NCBI RefSeq assembly: GCF_024648825.1
Contig: NZ_JANBBE010000001.1
Location: forward strand, 1,736,001-1,800,000
Length of the DNA stretch: 64,000 nucleotides
DNA from: Lentzea californiensis
Lineage (GTDB): Bacteria; Actinomycetota; Actinomycetes; Mycobacteriales; Pseudonocardiaceae
Reading direction: 5' to 3'
Every line of letters begins with the position of its first letter. The first letter of the stretch is position 1. Shown in pieces: positions 9,815-23,234 of this stretch. The notes under the pieces were generated by a model. That model worked only from the letters and a program-made list of their open reading frames with translations, ran no database searches and was not told where the DNA came from. The position numbers and the translations under genes were made by a program.

Positions 9815-10309
9815 ATGGCCGAGCGCGCGCGTCGTCCCCGCCGCCCCCGCGAAGAGCGGGAGGCGAGGCCCGCACGCGCGCGCAAGCCACCCCGTCCCAA
9901 GGCGCCGTCGCGGCGCAGTGAGGGCACGGGTGGCGCGTTCGGAATGACCGGTACGCGGCGGGCCGCGATGTTCGCGATGGTGCTGTGCGCACTGGCGCTG
10001 AGCATCGCGGTCCCGTTGCGGACCTACCTCTCGCAGCGCGACGAGCTGCGCGACGTGGGCGCCGAGCAGCAGAAGCTGCGCGAGACGGTCGCCGCGCTGG
10101 AGAAGCGCAAGTCGGAACTGCAGGACCCGGCGTACGTGGAGATCGAGGCGCGCAAGCGGCTGCACTGGGTGCGGCCCGGCGAGACGCCCTACATCGTGCA
10201 ACTGCCGGGTGACGAGGGTCGCAACACGGAGACGGAGAGGCCGTCGGGCAAGCAGGCGGCAGAAGGGTCCTGGTACGAGGAACTGTGGGAATCGGTGACG
10301 CACAAGTAA
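9815..10309 (+). CDS. FtsB/DivIC-type septum formation initiator
   Basis: A 164-residue membrane protein. The N-terminus is very basic (about 45 residues rich in Arg/Pro), then comes one membrane segment (AAMFAMVLCALALSIAVPL) and an external coiled coil (LRDVGAEQQKLRETVAALEKRKSEL). The family motif DPAYVEIEARKRLHWVRPGE is present. These proteins belong to the divisome FtsQ-FtsB-FtsL complex. It lies 13 bp after eno and overlaps the DUF501 gene. Confidence 0.9.
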   Translation: MAERARRPRRPREEREARPARARKPPRPKAPSRRSEGTGGAFGMTGTRRAAMFAMVLCALALSIAVPLRTYLSQRDELRDVGAEQQKLRETVAALEKRKSELQDPAYVEIEARKRLHWVRPGETPYIVQLPGDEGRNTETERPSGKQAAEGSWYEELWESVTHK

Positions 10310-10788
10310 GTGCTGCTGACCTGGAAACGGTCGCTCAGCAGCTCGGCCGCACGCCGCGCGGGACACGTGCGATCGCCTCGCGGTGCCCCAGCGGGCACCC
10401 AAACGTCGTGCAGACGGCGCCGCGGCTGCCCGACGGGACGCCGTTCCCGACGCTGTACTACCTGACCTGCCCCAAGCTGAACTCCCTGGTCAGCACGCTC
10501 GAAGGCGGCGGGCTGATGAAGGAGCAGCAGGAGCGGCTGGCCACGGACGCGGACCTCGCGGCCGCCTACCAGCGCGCGCACGAGTCGTACCTCGCGGAAC
10601 GCGACGCCATCGAGTCGCTGGGCACCCAGGTCACCGCCGGCGGCATGCCGGTCAGGGTCAAGTGCCTGCACGTGCACGTCGCACACGCGCTCGCGAAGGG
10701 CCCCGGGGTCAACCCCATGGGCGACGAGGCGCTGGCACTCTTGGGCGAGCAGGGCCTGTGGCCCGCAGGTGAATGTTCGGCGAGTTAA
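10285..10788 (+). CDS. DUF501 family protein
   Basis: A 167-residue DUF501 protein with the family's cysteine-rich core (ASRCPSGHPNVVQTAPRL, then FPTLYYLTCPKL) and KCLHVHVAHALAKGPGVNPMG near the C-terminus. Function is unknown; the motifs are conserved and suggest a metal- or nucleotide-related role, which is speculative. The start is the GTG at 10285, 25 bases inside the FtsB-like gene; no later in-frame start keeps the conserved N-terminus. In mycobacteria its neighbour downstream is ppx; here that gene is 17 kb away. Confidence 0.88.
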   Translation: MGIGDAQVSAADLETVAQQLGRTPRGTRAIASRCPSGHPNVVQTAPRLPDGTPFPTLYYLTCPKLNSLVSTLEGGGLMKEQQERLATDADLAAAYQRAHESYLAERDAIESLGTQVTAGGMPVRVKCLHVHVAHALAKGPGVNPMGDEALALLGEQGLWPAGECSAS

Positions 10789-10924
10789 CAGTCAACGGAA
10801 CCGAACACACGCTTCACTCCGTCTTGGGTACACCTAGGCTTCGTAGTGGGGCAGGGTGGGACAGGGGGCGTTCGCCGTAACTGCAGGACGGCGAGCCGCG
10901 ATGACGCACGAGAGGTGAGTATTC

Positions 10925-12211
10925 GTGGCAATGGCCAAACTGCGTGGTCCGTCGGCGTTGAGCCCTAGGCAAAAGGGCTTCGCCGTCGCCGCGCTGGCTG
11001 CGATGCTCGCCCCAGCGATGATCGTCGGCACCAAGCTCGTCGACTGGGTCAACCTCGCCAAGCACGATGACATCGCTGTCTCGTTAGGCCCCGCCGACGT
11101 GTTCGGCGCCCTGCACCGCGACCCGTCCGAACTGGGCGCGACCGGCCGGCTGCCGCTGTCCGACGAACTGAGCGCAGCGCTGCTCGCCGACCTGGAAGAC
11201 GGCACCATCGACGAGGGAGACCTCGACGAGGGCGACCTCATCGACGACAGCACCCCCGGCGTGCACGACATCCCCGGTGTGATGGTCGACGCCTACCTCC
11301 GCGCCGCGGACAGGATGGGCGAGCTCGTCCCGGGCTGCAACCTCGACTGGTCGCTGCTCGCGGGCATCGGCAAGATCGAGTCCGAACACGCCAACAACGG
11401 TCGCGTCAACGGCGTCGGCGATGCCACGCCGAAGATCCTCGGCCCGGTCCTCAACGGCGCCATGGGCCTCGGGTTCGCCACGATCCGCGACACCGACGGC
11501 GGCCGGTTCGACGGCGACGCCTCCTGGGACCGCGCGGTCGGCCCGATGCAGTTCATGCCCCAGACGTGGGCGAGCTTCGCCGGCGACCTGAACGACGACG
11601 GCGCCAGCAACCCGCAGAACATCTACGACGCCGCGTTGGGCGCCGGCCGCTACCTCTGTTCCGGCGGCTACGACCTGAGCAAGCAGCAGGACCGCGCGAG
11701 GGCCGTCTTCCGCTACAACAACGACGACACGTACGTCGCGAACGTCCTCAAGTGGGCCAAGGTCTACAGCGAGAACATCGACGCGCTGCCCCTGCTGCCG
11801 GACAACGGCAACAACCAGCAGAGCCCGCAGCCGGGCAACCCCAGCACGGGCAACCCGCCGACCAACGGCAACAACCCCGGCGACCCGACCCAGCCGACGA
11901 CCACGACCACGACGACCACCACGACGACGACGCCGCCGAACTGCCCGACCACGACCACGGGCACGACCTCCAGCACCACGTCGTCGACCACCACCACGAC
12001 ACCGCCGCCGTCCTCGTGCACGACGACGACCACAACGACGCCGCCGACCACCACCACGACGACCACGACGACGACGACCACGACCACGGTGACCAACCCG
12101 CCGCAGACGGAGCCGTCGACTCCGCCGCAGCAGTCGTCGTCCGTGGGCAGCAGTGCCAACAGTTCGGTGCCGACGACGTCGCAGAGCTTGCTAACGAGTA
12201 CGCCCAGCTAG
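10925..12211 (+). CDS. Lytic transglycosylase with long Thr-rich tail
   Basis: A 428-residue secreted or anchored cell-wall enzyme. An N-terminal hydrophobic segment (GFAVAALAAMLAPAMIVG) is followed by an acidic linker, then an SLT-like lytic transglycosylase domain at about 115-285 with the catalytic Glu in GIGKIESEH and the motifs AVGPMQFMPQTW and YNNDDTYV. The last 130 residues are a Pro/Gly/Asn then almost pure Thr tail, a likely wall-spanning or O-mannosylated stalk. A TTA codon lies at 11084-11086. Mycobacterial LpqU, a related protein, also sits beside eno. Confidence 0.88.
   Translation: MAMAKLRGPSALSPRQKGFAVAALAAMLAPAMIVGTKLVDWVNLAKHDDIAVSLGPADVFGALHRDPSELGATGRLPLSDELSAALLADLEDGTIDEGDLDEGDLIDDSTPGVHDIPGVMVDAYLRAADRMGELVPGCNLDWSLLAGIGKIESEHANNGRVNGVGDATPKILGPVLNGAMGLGFATIRDTDGGRFDGDASWDRAVGPMQFMPQTWASFAGDLNDDGASNPQNIYDAALGAGRYLCSGGYDLSKQQDRARAVFRYNNDDTYVANVLKWAKVYSENIDALPLLPDNGNNQQSPQPGNPSTGNPPTNGNNPGDPTQPTTTTTTTTTTTTPPNCPTTTTGTTSSTTSSTTTTTPPPSSCTTTTTTTPPTTTTTTTTTTTTTTVTNPPQTEPSTPPQQSSSVGSSANSSVPTTSQSLLTSTPS
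11897..12090 (+). repeat. ACN (threonine) codon repeat tract
   Basis: Almost uninterrupted ACG/ACC codons encode the Thr-rich stalk of the transglycosylase, broken by two short Pro-Cys stretches. Such simple-sequence DNA is prone to length change by slippage. Confidence 0.85.
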
Positions 12212-12313
12212 CACGGCGTGTCGGGTTGGAACGAATCCAAGTCGTACTTCGTTCGGTGAGATTCGGGCAGAAACGTTGGAGTGAAGGGGAGTCCGTCTCC
12301 TAGCTTCGTCTGC

Positions 12314-13144
12314 ATGCCGAAGCGCAACTCGAGCGTGGTGGGCCGTGAGTTCGGTCAGGGCGTCCGCGACGCCATCGAACAGAGCGGCATGACCCAACGC
12401 AGACTCGCCGAACTGTTGGACTGGCAGGAAGCCAAGATGTCCGACGCGGTGAACGGCAAGGGCGGCATCACCGAGGTCGAGCTGATCCGGCTGCTCTCCT
12501 ACTGCCGCGTCCCCTACACGGAGGTCGACCGGTTGGTCGCGCTCTACCGGGAATCGCGCGAGAAGGGCTGGTTGCTGTTCCCGGAGGACGGAGTACCGGA
12601 CCAGGTGCACTCGCTCATCACGCAGGAACGCCTCTCCAACAAGATCACCGTGTGGTCGATGAACCTCGTGCCCGGCCATCTCCAGATCGCCGGATACATG
12701 CGTGCGGCCTGCGAGAAGTCGGCCAGGATCAAGCCTCCGGACATCGACGATCTGATCCGGACGAAGCTCGATCGTCAGTCGATCCTGAGGCCTGGCAGGG
12801 AGTTCGTCTATTTCGTCCACGAGCAGGCGCTTCGGCTGCCTGTCGGTGGACCGGACGTGATGCGGTCCCAGCTCACCCACATCCAGGTGATGCTGGTGCG
12901 GCAGTACATCACCTTCCGGATCGTGCCGATCGCCATCGGCGCGCACTCGGGGATGTCCGGCTCGTTCACCCAGCTCAACTTCGACACGTTCGAGCCGGTT
13001 GTCTTCATCGAAAGCGAGAACTCCGGACTCTTCCTGGAGGACAGCCGATCGCTGGCCAGCTACGCCGAAGTGTTGAAACGGCTGGATCAGGACGCCTTGG
13101 ATGCGGAACAATCCAGGAGGTTGATCAACAACCTGCTTGTCTGA
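12314..13144 (+). CDS. XRE-type regulator with DUF5753 (Scr1 type)
   Basis: A 276-residue protein: HTH_3 domain at about 10-70 (MTQRRLAELLDWQEAKMSDAVNG), then a DUF5753 ligand-binding-like domain (ITVWSMNLVPGHLQIAGYMRA ... FVYFVHEQALRL ... PIAIGAHSGMSGSFTQL). This architecture is abundant in Streptomyces and Pseudonocardiales and is nearly always paired with DUF397 proteins, as here. Some pairs act in development or as toxin-antitoxin-like switches. The ATG at 12314 is used. It may regulate the adjacent biosynthetic block; this is inferred from position only. Confidence 0.88.
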   Translation: MPKRNSSVVGREFGQGVRDAIEQSGMTQRRLAELLDWQEAKMSDAVNGKGGITEVELIRLLSYCRVPYTEVDRLVALYRESREKGWLLFPEDGVPDQVHSLITQERLSNKITVWSMNLVPGHLQIAGYMRAACEKSARIKPPDIDDLIRTKLDRQSILRPGREFVYFVHEQALRLPVGGPDVMRSQLTHIQVMLVRQYITFRIVPIAIGAHSGMSGSFTQLNFDTFEPVVFIESENSGLFLEDSRSLASYAEVLKRLDQDALDAEQSRRLINNLLV

Positions 13145-13157
13145 GGAGGTGTGCCGC

Positions 13158-15016
<1,859 letters not shown>

Positions 15017-16360
15017 ATGAATTTGGAATACGAATTGTTCGCGCACGCCATTGGCGGCGCGAGCGCGGTGCGACTTGCCCGCGATCTGGACGTGATCAGC
15101 AGGGAAGAGCTGGAGGAGCTGAGGGACCACAACCTCGCGGCGATGGTGCGAGCCGTCCGCGAGACGCCCGCGGTGAGCAGGCGATGGCCGTCGCTCGCCG
15201 ACGGTGCGGGTGTCGCCGGCATCGCCGCACTGCCTCTGCTCACCCCTGCTGAGCTGGCCGAACGCTGCCCGCCGCACTCGGACGACTTCCTGCTGCGCGG
15301 TGGCCTGCCGGGAATGGTGCTGCGCTCCAGCGGCACGTCGGGACGCAACAAGGTCGTGTACCACTCGTGGGAGTCGAACGAGGTCGTCGACCTGCTCGGT
15401 GCCCGCGGCGTGCGGGCGGTGCTGGGAAAGACGCCGGAACGCATTGCGAACTGCCTGTTCCCGGCGGAGCTCAACGGCGCATTCATCTTCGTGCACGATT
15501 TGAGCAAACATCTGCCCACGCTGACGTTTCCGCTGGGCAGCACGATGCCGTTCCACGAGATCACCGCGGCCATCGGTGACCACGGGATCGACACGCTGGT
15601 CGCGGGGCCGGCGTTCGCCACCGAACTGATCACCACCACCCCTGCCGACCAGCTGCGATCGCTCGAGAACCTGCTCTACCTCGGCGAGGCGATGGGCCGG
15701 GCGAGACTGGACGCGGTGCACGCCGTGCTGCCGGGGCTGAACGTCCGCTCGCTCGCCTACTCGACGACCGAGACCGGGCCGATCGGCTACCAGTGCGCCC
15801 ACCTGAGCGGAGCGACCCACCACGTGCACGAGGACGCGGTGCTGGTCGAGATCGTCGACAGCGAGACCGGCGAGCACGTTCCCGCTGGTCAAGCCGGTGA
15901 GATCGTGGTGACGCCGCTCGCCGACACGGGCATGGCGCTGCTGCGCTACCGCATCGGCGACCGCGGGTACTTCACCACCGAACCGTGCGGGTGCGGCAGT
16001 CCGGCACGGCTGCTGACGTTGCTCGGGCGGACCGCGCAGTCCATGAACGTGGACAACTGGACGATCTCGTCCGACCAGCTCATCGGGGCTCTGGAGGTCC
16101 TCGGCATCACCGACGCCGAGGACGTGCAGCTCCAGTTCCTGTGGGAGTCGTCGAAGTACGAGGTGCGGCTGCTGCTGTCACCGCGCACGCCGCAAGGCCT
16201 GTCCACCGAACTGGTGCGAGAACACCTGCTGCCCGCCTACCAGCTGCGCAAAGTGCTGATAAGCCCGAGGTGTGCCGGATTCTCGGTCGAACGGGCGGAA
16301 CTCGCGGAATTCGAGAGATCGGCACGGGGCAAGGTGCCGGTGTTGTTCCAGCGAATATGA
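15017..16360 (+). CDS. AMP-dependent ligase, phenylacetate-CoA ligase (PaaK) family
   Basis: A 447-residue adenylating enzyme. Motifs: P-loop LRSSGTSGRNKVVYHSWES, A5-type YSTTETGPIGYQC, LLRYRIGDRGYF, then a CGCG knuckle and a C-terminal lid domain (LLGRTAQSMNVDNWTISSDQL). PaaK-type enzymes make aryl-CoA thioesters or aryl-adenylates. No carrier protein is encoded nearby, so a CoA ester handed to the alpha-oxoamine synthase downstream is the simplest reading (inference). The ATG at 15017 has GGGGG eight bases upstream. It is the first gene of the operon. Confidence 0.85.
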   Translation: MNLEYELFAHAIGGASAVRLARDLDVISREELEELRDHNLAAMVRAVRETPAVSRRWPSLADGAGVAGIAALPLLTPAELAERCPPHSDDFLLRGGLPGMVLRSSGTSGRNKVVYHSWESNEVVDLLGARGVRAVLGKTPERIANCLFPAELNGAFIFVHDLSKHLPTLTFPLGSTMPFHEITAAIGDHGIDTLVAGPAFATELITTTPADQLRSLENLLYLGEAMGRARLDAVHAVLPGLNVRSLAYSTTETGPIGYQCAHLSGATHHVHEDAVLVEIVDSETGEHVPAGQAGEIVVTPLADTGMALLRYRIGDRGYFTTEPCGCGSPARLLTLLGRTAQSMNVDNWTISSDQLIGALEVLGITDAEDVQLQFLWESSKYEVRLLLSPRTPQGLSTELVREHLLPAYQLRKVLISPRCAGFSVERAELAEFERSARGKVPVLFQRI

Positions 16361-16457
16361 CCTGACCGCACGTTCTCCTGCAGAGGTTTGCCGTTTTTGT
16401 GCGGCGGGCCGGGTCCGGCATGGGCGAAAAGAGAAAACCACGTCGTGGAGGTGCATT

Positions 16458-19660
<3,203 letters not shown>

Positions 19661-19664
<4 letters not shown>

Positions 19665-20911
19665 CGCAGGTGCAGCGACCCGCCAACTGGGTGGAGTCCC
19701 GGGTCGGCAAGACGTCCGACTCGCTCGACCGCGCGTTCGACGAAGGCCTGACCGGGCACGTGATCGTCGGCCGCGAGGGCAAACGCGTGCAGCTCCAGGA
19801 CGGCGGCGACGCCGTGGAGTTCGTCTCCTGCTCGTACCTCGGGCTGGAGGAGCACCCGGACCTCGTCGCGGCCGCGACGGAGGCGCTGCAGCGCTTCGGC
19901 GCCCACTTCTCCTCGTCGCGCAACCGGATGCGGCCGCACTACCTCGGTGAGCTGGAAGAGCTGCTCGGCGCGGTCTACCAGGGGAACCGGCCGGTCGCCT
20001 TCACCTCGGTCGGCACCGTCCACCTGGGACTGCTGCCGCTGCTGGGAACCGGTGTGCTGCCGAGCTACCCGGTGGCCGACGCGGGTGCGCTGTTCCTGGT
20101 GGAGAAGACCGCCCACGCGTCCATGCAGATCCTGCGCGGCCTGCTGGAGCAGATCGGCCCGGTCCGCCGGTTCGACCTGCAGGACCCGGAGTCGCTCGCC
20201 ACCGCGCTGAAGACCCGCGAGGGCCGCACGCCGATCGTGCTGGTCGACGGTGTCGGATCGATGGGCGGCCTGATCGACGTCACCGGGATCCTCGCGGCGC
20301 TGGAACCGCACGGCGGCCATCTCTACGTCGACGACGCGCACGGCATCTCGATCGCCGGTGAACGCGGCGCGGGCTACGCGTTCGAGGTCCTCGGCGACCG
20401 CCTGCCGCCGCGCGTGGTCATCGCCGGCTCGCTATCCAAGGCGTTCGGCGGTTCCGGCGGCTTCGCCCTGGTGCCCACCGAAGCGGACGTGCTGAAGCTG
20501 CGGAAGTTCGCGAACCCGCTGGTGTTCGGGCACTCCATCATGCTGCCGATGCTGGCCGCCAACGTCGCCGCGGCGAAGCTGCACCTGACCGGCGAGGTCG
20601 CCGCACTGCAGAAGCGGTTGTGGCACAACACCGACCAGTTCGACGAGCTGACCGGCGGGCAGCTGGTCAACGCGGGCCTGCGCTCACCCGTGCGCGGAGC
20701 CCTGTACCCGACCGAGGACGAGGCGTTCGACGTCGCCCGGCGGCTGAAGGAAGCCGGGTTGCTGATCCTGCCCGCGTTCTTCCCCACCGTGGCCAGGGGC
20801 ACCGGCCTGATCCGGTTCGCCCTGTCGTCACTGCACGAGCAGGCACATCTCGAAAGCGCGGCACAGGTCCTGGGACTGACCGCACCTACCGGAGGGCGTG
20901 AAAACCGTTGA
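19661..20911 (+). CDS. PLP-dependent alpha-oxoamine synthase (AONS/KBL family)
   Basis: A 416-residue fold type I PLP enzyme. It has VSCSYLGLEEHP, SSSRNRMRPHY, EKTAHASM (His stacking on PLP), VDDAHGISIAGERG (Asp/His) and AGSLSKAFGGSGG with the Schiff-base Lys260. Relatives condense an acyl-CoA with an amino acid, losing CO2 to give an alpha-aminoketone. With the upstream ligase it may join an aryl or acyl-CoA to an amino acid, perhaps an aryl-amine amino acid; substrates are inferred. ATGA overlap with the preceding gene. Confidence 0.86.
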
Positions 20912-22380
20912 GCACCAATGAAACCGTCAACACCGGCACCAGGGTGTTCGACGTCGTCGTCGTAGGCAACGGTGCTCTGGGCTCGTCCGTCGCCCTGACA
21001 CTGGCCCGGCGCGGGCAGAAGGTCGCGCTGCTCGGGCAGCCGCACCGCCCGTACGCCGCCTCGACCGCGGCGGGCGCGATGCTGGGCTGCTTCGGTGAGG
21101 TCACCACCACGCTGGTGGCGAGCGACGAGGGCCGTTCCAAGCTGGAGCTCGACATCGCGGCCACCGCGCTGTGGCCGGAGTGGTCGGCGGAGCTCGCCGC
21201 CGAGACCGACGGCGTGGACGTGCGGACCGCGAACGGCACCGTCGTCATGCTCAACACCATCGGCGTGCCGGGCATCGACGACGCGAACTTCGAGGCCATC
21301 CGCGCCGAGATGCGCCGCTACGACGCGCCGTTCGAGGACGTCGACCCCGCGGACGTCGAGTGGCTCGACCCGCACCCGAGCTCACGGCCGTTGCGCGCCT
21401 TCTACATCCCCGGCGAGCACGCGGTCGACTCGCACGCGCTGCTCCTGCAGCTGCAGAACGCGTTCCTCAAGGCCGGCGGCACGGTCATCCCCGAGCTCGC
21501 CTCCCGCGTCGAGTACGCGAGCGGCAAGGTCGAGGGCGTCGTGCTGGAGTCCGGCACCCGGCTGAGCGCGCCCGACGTGGTGCTGGCCGCGGGCGCCAAG
21601 TCCCAGGACCTGCTCGACACCGTGCCGGACGTGGCGCCGCGGGTACCGCGCCTGGTCTCGGGCTACGGCGTGTCGGTGCTGGTCAAGACCGAGGACGGCA
21701 CCTCGCCGGACAGCGTGATCCGCACGCCGAACAGGGCGTTCGCGTGCGGCCTGCACGTCGTGCCGCGCAGCCAGGGCAAGGTCTACGTGGGCGCGACGAA
21801 CATCATCTCGCCGGACCCCGTCGACACCCCGGTCATGCGGGACGTGCTGTTCCTGCTCGACTGCGTGAACAAGCAGGTCCGCCGCAACCTCTGGGACAGC
21901 GGGATCGACAAGATCCAGGTCGGCAACCGGCCGGTCGCGCTCGACGGGTTCCCCCTGCTGGGCGAGGCGGAGCTCGACGGCCTGTGGATGATGACCGGCA
22001 CCTACCGCGACGGTCTGCACCTGTCGCCGTTGCTGGCCGGTGAGATGACGGCCCGCATCCTCGGTGAGAAGCCCGCGCACGACCTGGACGTGTTCCAGCC
22101 CGTGCGTTCGCCCATCCAGACCGCCACCCGCCAGGAGACGGTGGAGACCGCGGTGACGCACATGCTGGCGACCGGTTACGAGTACAACTGGCAGGTGCCG
22201 GTCGACTGGCCGGTGATCATCGAGAAGAACCTGACGGCGTCCTACCAGCGGTGGGCCGACGAGCTCGACCCGCAGTTCACGCCGCCGCCCGAGCTGCTCG
22301 CCTCGTCGCGCATCCACCCGAGCCTGGTGAAGGCGCTGCGCGACTACTACGCCGCCAGCCGCACGGCGTCGGGGAGCTGA
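20908..22380 (+). CDS. FAD-dependent amine/amino-acid oxidase (DAO family)
   Basis: A 490-residue flavoprotein. The GxGxxG fold VVVVGNGALGSSVALTLARRG is at about residues 13-34, PDVVLAAGAKSQ in the middle, and GLWMMTGTYRDGLHLSPLLAG closes the FAD site. It resembles glycine oxidase/sarcosine oxidase-type enzymes but has about 100 extra C-terminal residues of unknown fold. It may oxidise the amine made by the preceding enzyme. A TTG start overlaps the previous stop in TTGA, with GGAGGG upstream. Confidence 0.82.
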   Translation: MSTNETVNTGTRVFDVVVVGNGALGSSVALTLARRGQKVALLGQPHRPYAASTAAGAMLGCFGEVTTTLVASDEGRSKLELDIAATALWPEWSAELAAETDGVDVRTANGTVVMLNTIGVPGIDDANFEAIRAEMRRYDAPFEDVDPADVEWLDPHPSSRPLRAFYIPGEHAVDSHALLLQLQNAFLKAGGTVIPELASRVEYASGKVEGVVLESGTRLSAPDVVLAAGAKSQDLLDTVPDVAPRVPRLVSGYGVSVLVKTEDGTSPDSVIRTPNRAFACGLHVVPRSQGKVYVGATNIISPDPVDTPVMRDVLFLLDCVNKQVRRNLWDSGIDKIQVGNRPVALDGFPLLGEAELDGLWMMTGTYRDGLHLSPLLAGEMTARILGEKPAHDLDVFQPVRSPIQTATRQETVETAVTHMLATGYEYNWQVPVDWPVIIEKNLTASYQRWADELDPQFTPPPELLASSRIHPSLVKALRDYYAASRTASGS

Positions 22381-23234
22381 TGACGTCCCGGCCGCTGGCC
22401 CACGCGCTGGCCGACGCGGAACGGAAGCTGACCGCGGCCGGCGTGTGGGCGCCGCGATCGGACGCCGAGGTGCTCGCGGCACACGTGCTCGGCGTGCTCG
22501 AACCCGACGCCGAGCTGGACGCGGTGCAGGCAGCGGAGCTGGACCGGCTGGTGGCACGGCGAGCCGAACGGATCCCGCTCGCCTACGTCACCGGCTGGGC
22601 CGAGCTCGGCGGGGTGCGGGTGGCCGTCGGGCCGGGGGTGTTCGTGCCCCGCCCGCACACGGAACCGTTGCTGGCGTGGGGACTCGAACGTCTGCGCGGG
22701 GTCTCCGATCCCGTGGTCGTCGACCTCTGCACGGGTTCCGGCGCGCTGGCACTGGCCATCGCGCACGCCCGGCCGGACGCGACCGTGCACGCCGTCGAAC
22801 TCTCCGACGTGGCGCTGGACTTCGCGCTCCGCAACGCGAAGCAGCGGGCGGAGGCGGGGGACACGGCCATCCGGCTGGTGCGGGGAGACGTCACCGACCC
22901 GGAGTTGTTCCACGACCTGCACGGCGCCGTCGACCTCGTGGTCGCCAACCCGCCGTTCGTGCCGATGGACGTGGACATGCTGCCGGAGTGGAGCGAGCAC
23001 CAGCCGCTGATGGCGATGTACGCCGGTTCGGACGGCACGTTCGTCCTGCGGCACGTCATCGCGCTGGCCGCCCGGCTGGCACGGCCCGGCGGCGGGTTCG
23101 CCGTCGAGCACGGCGACCCGCAGGTGGACGTCGTCGCCGCGCTGATGCGCGACACCGGCGTCCTCACCGGCATCACCAACCACCCGGACCACCACGGTGA
23201 TCCCCGTTTCACCACCGCGCACAGGAGAATCTGA
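22380..23234 (+). CDS. HemK/PrmC-like SAM-dependent N-methyltransferase
   Basis: A 284-residue methyltransferase. A helical N-terminal domain (RSDAEVLAAHVLGVLEP) and a linker FVPRPHTEPLL as in PrmC precede the SAM motif VVVDLCTGSGALALAIA and the catalytic NPPF (190-193), which marks methylation of planar nitrogen. True PrmC modifies release factors and sits beside prfA; this copy is inside a biosynthetic operon, so N-methylation of an arylamine, as PapM does in pristinamycin synthesis, is the better guess. Start overlaps the previous stop by one base. Confidence 0.82.
   Translation: MTSRPLAHALADAERKLTAAGVWAPRSDAEVLAAHVLGVLEPDAELDAVQAAELDRLVARRAERIPLAYVTGWAELGGVRVAVGPGVFVPRPHTEPLLAWGLERLRGVSDPVVVDLCTGSGALALAIAHARPDATVHAVELSDVALDFALRNAKQRAEAGDTAIRLVRGDVTDPELFHDLHGAVDLVVANPPFVPMDVDMLPEWSEHQPLMAMYAGSDGTFVLRHVIALAARLARPGGGFAVEHGDPQVDVVAALMRDTGVLTGITNHPDHHGDPRFTTAHRRI

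Noticed and set aside
11897-12090. Tandem repeat that could be mistaken for a CRISPR or VNTR
   Set aside because: It is a coding run of Thr codons without spacers. No CRISPR array or cas gene is seen anywhere in the window.
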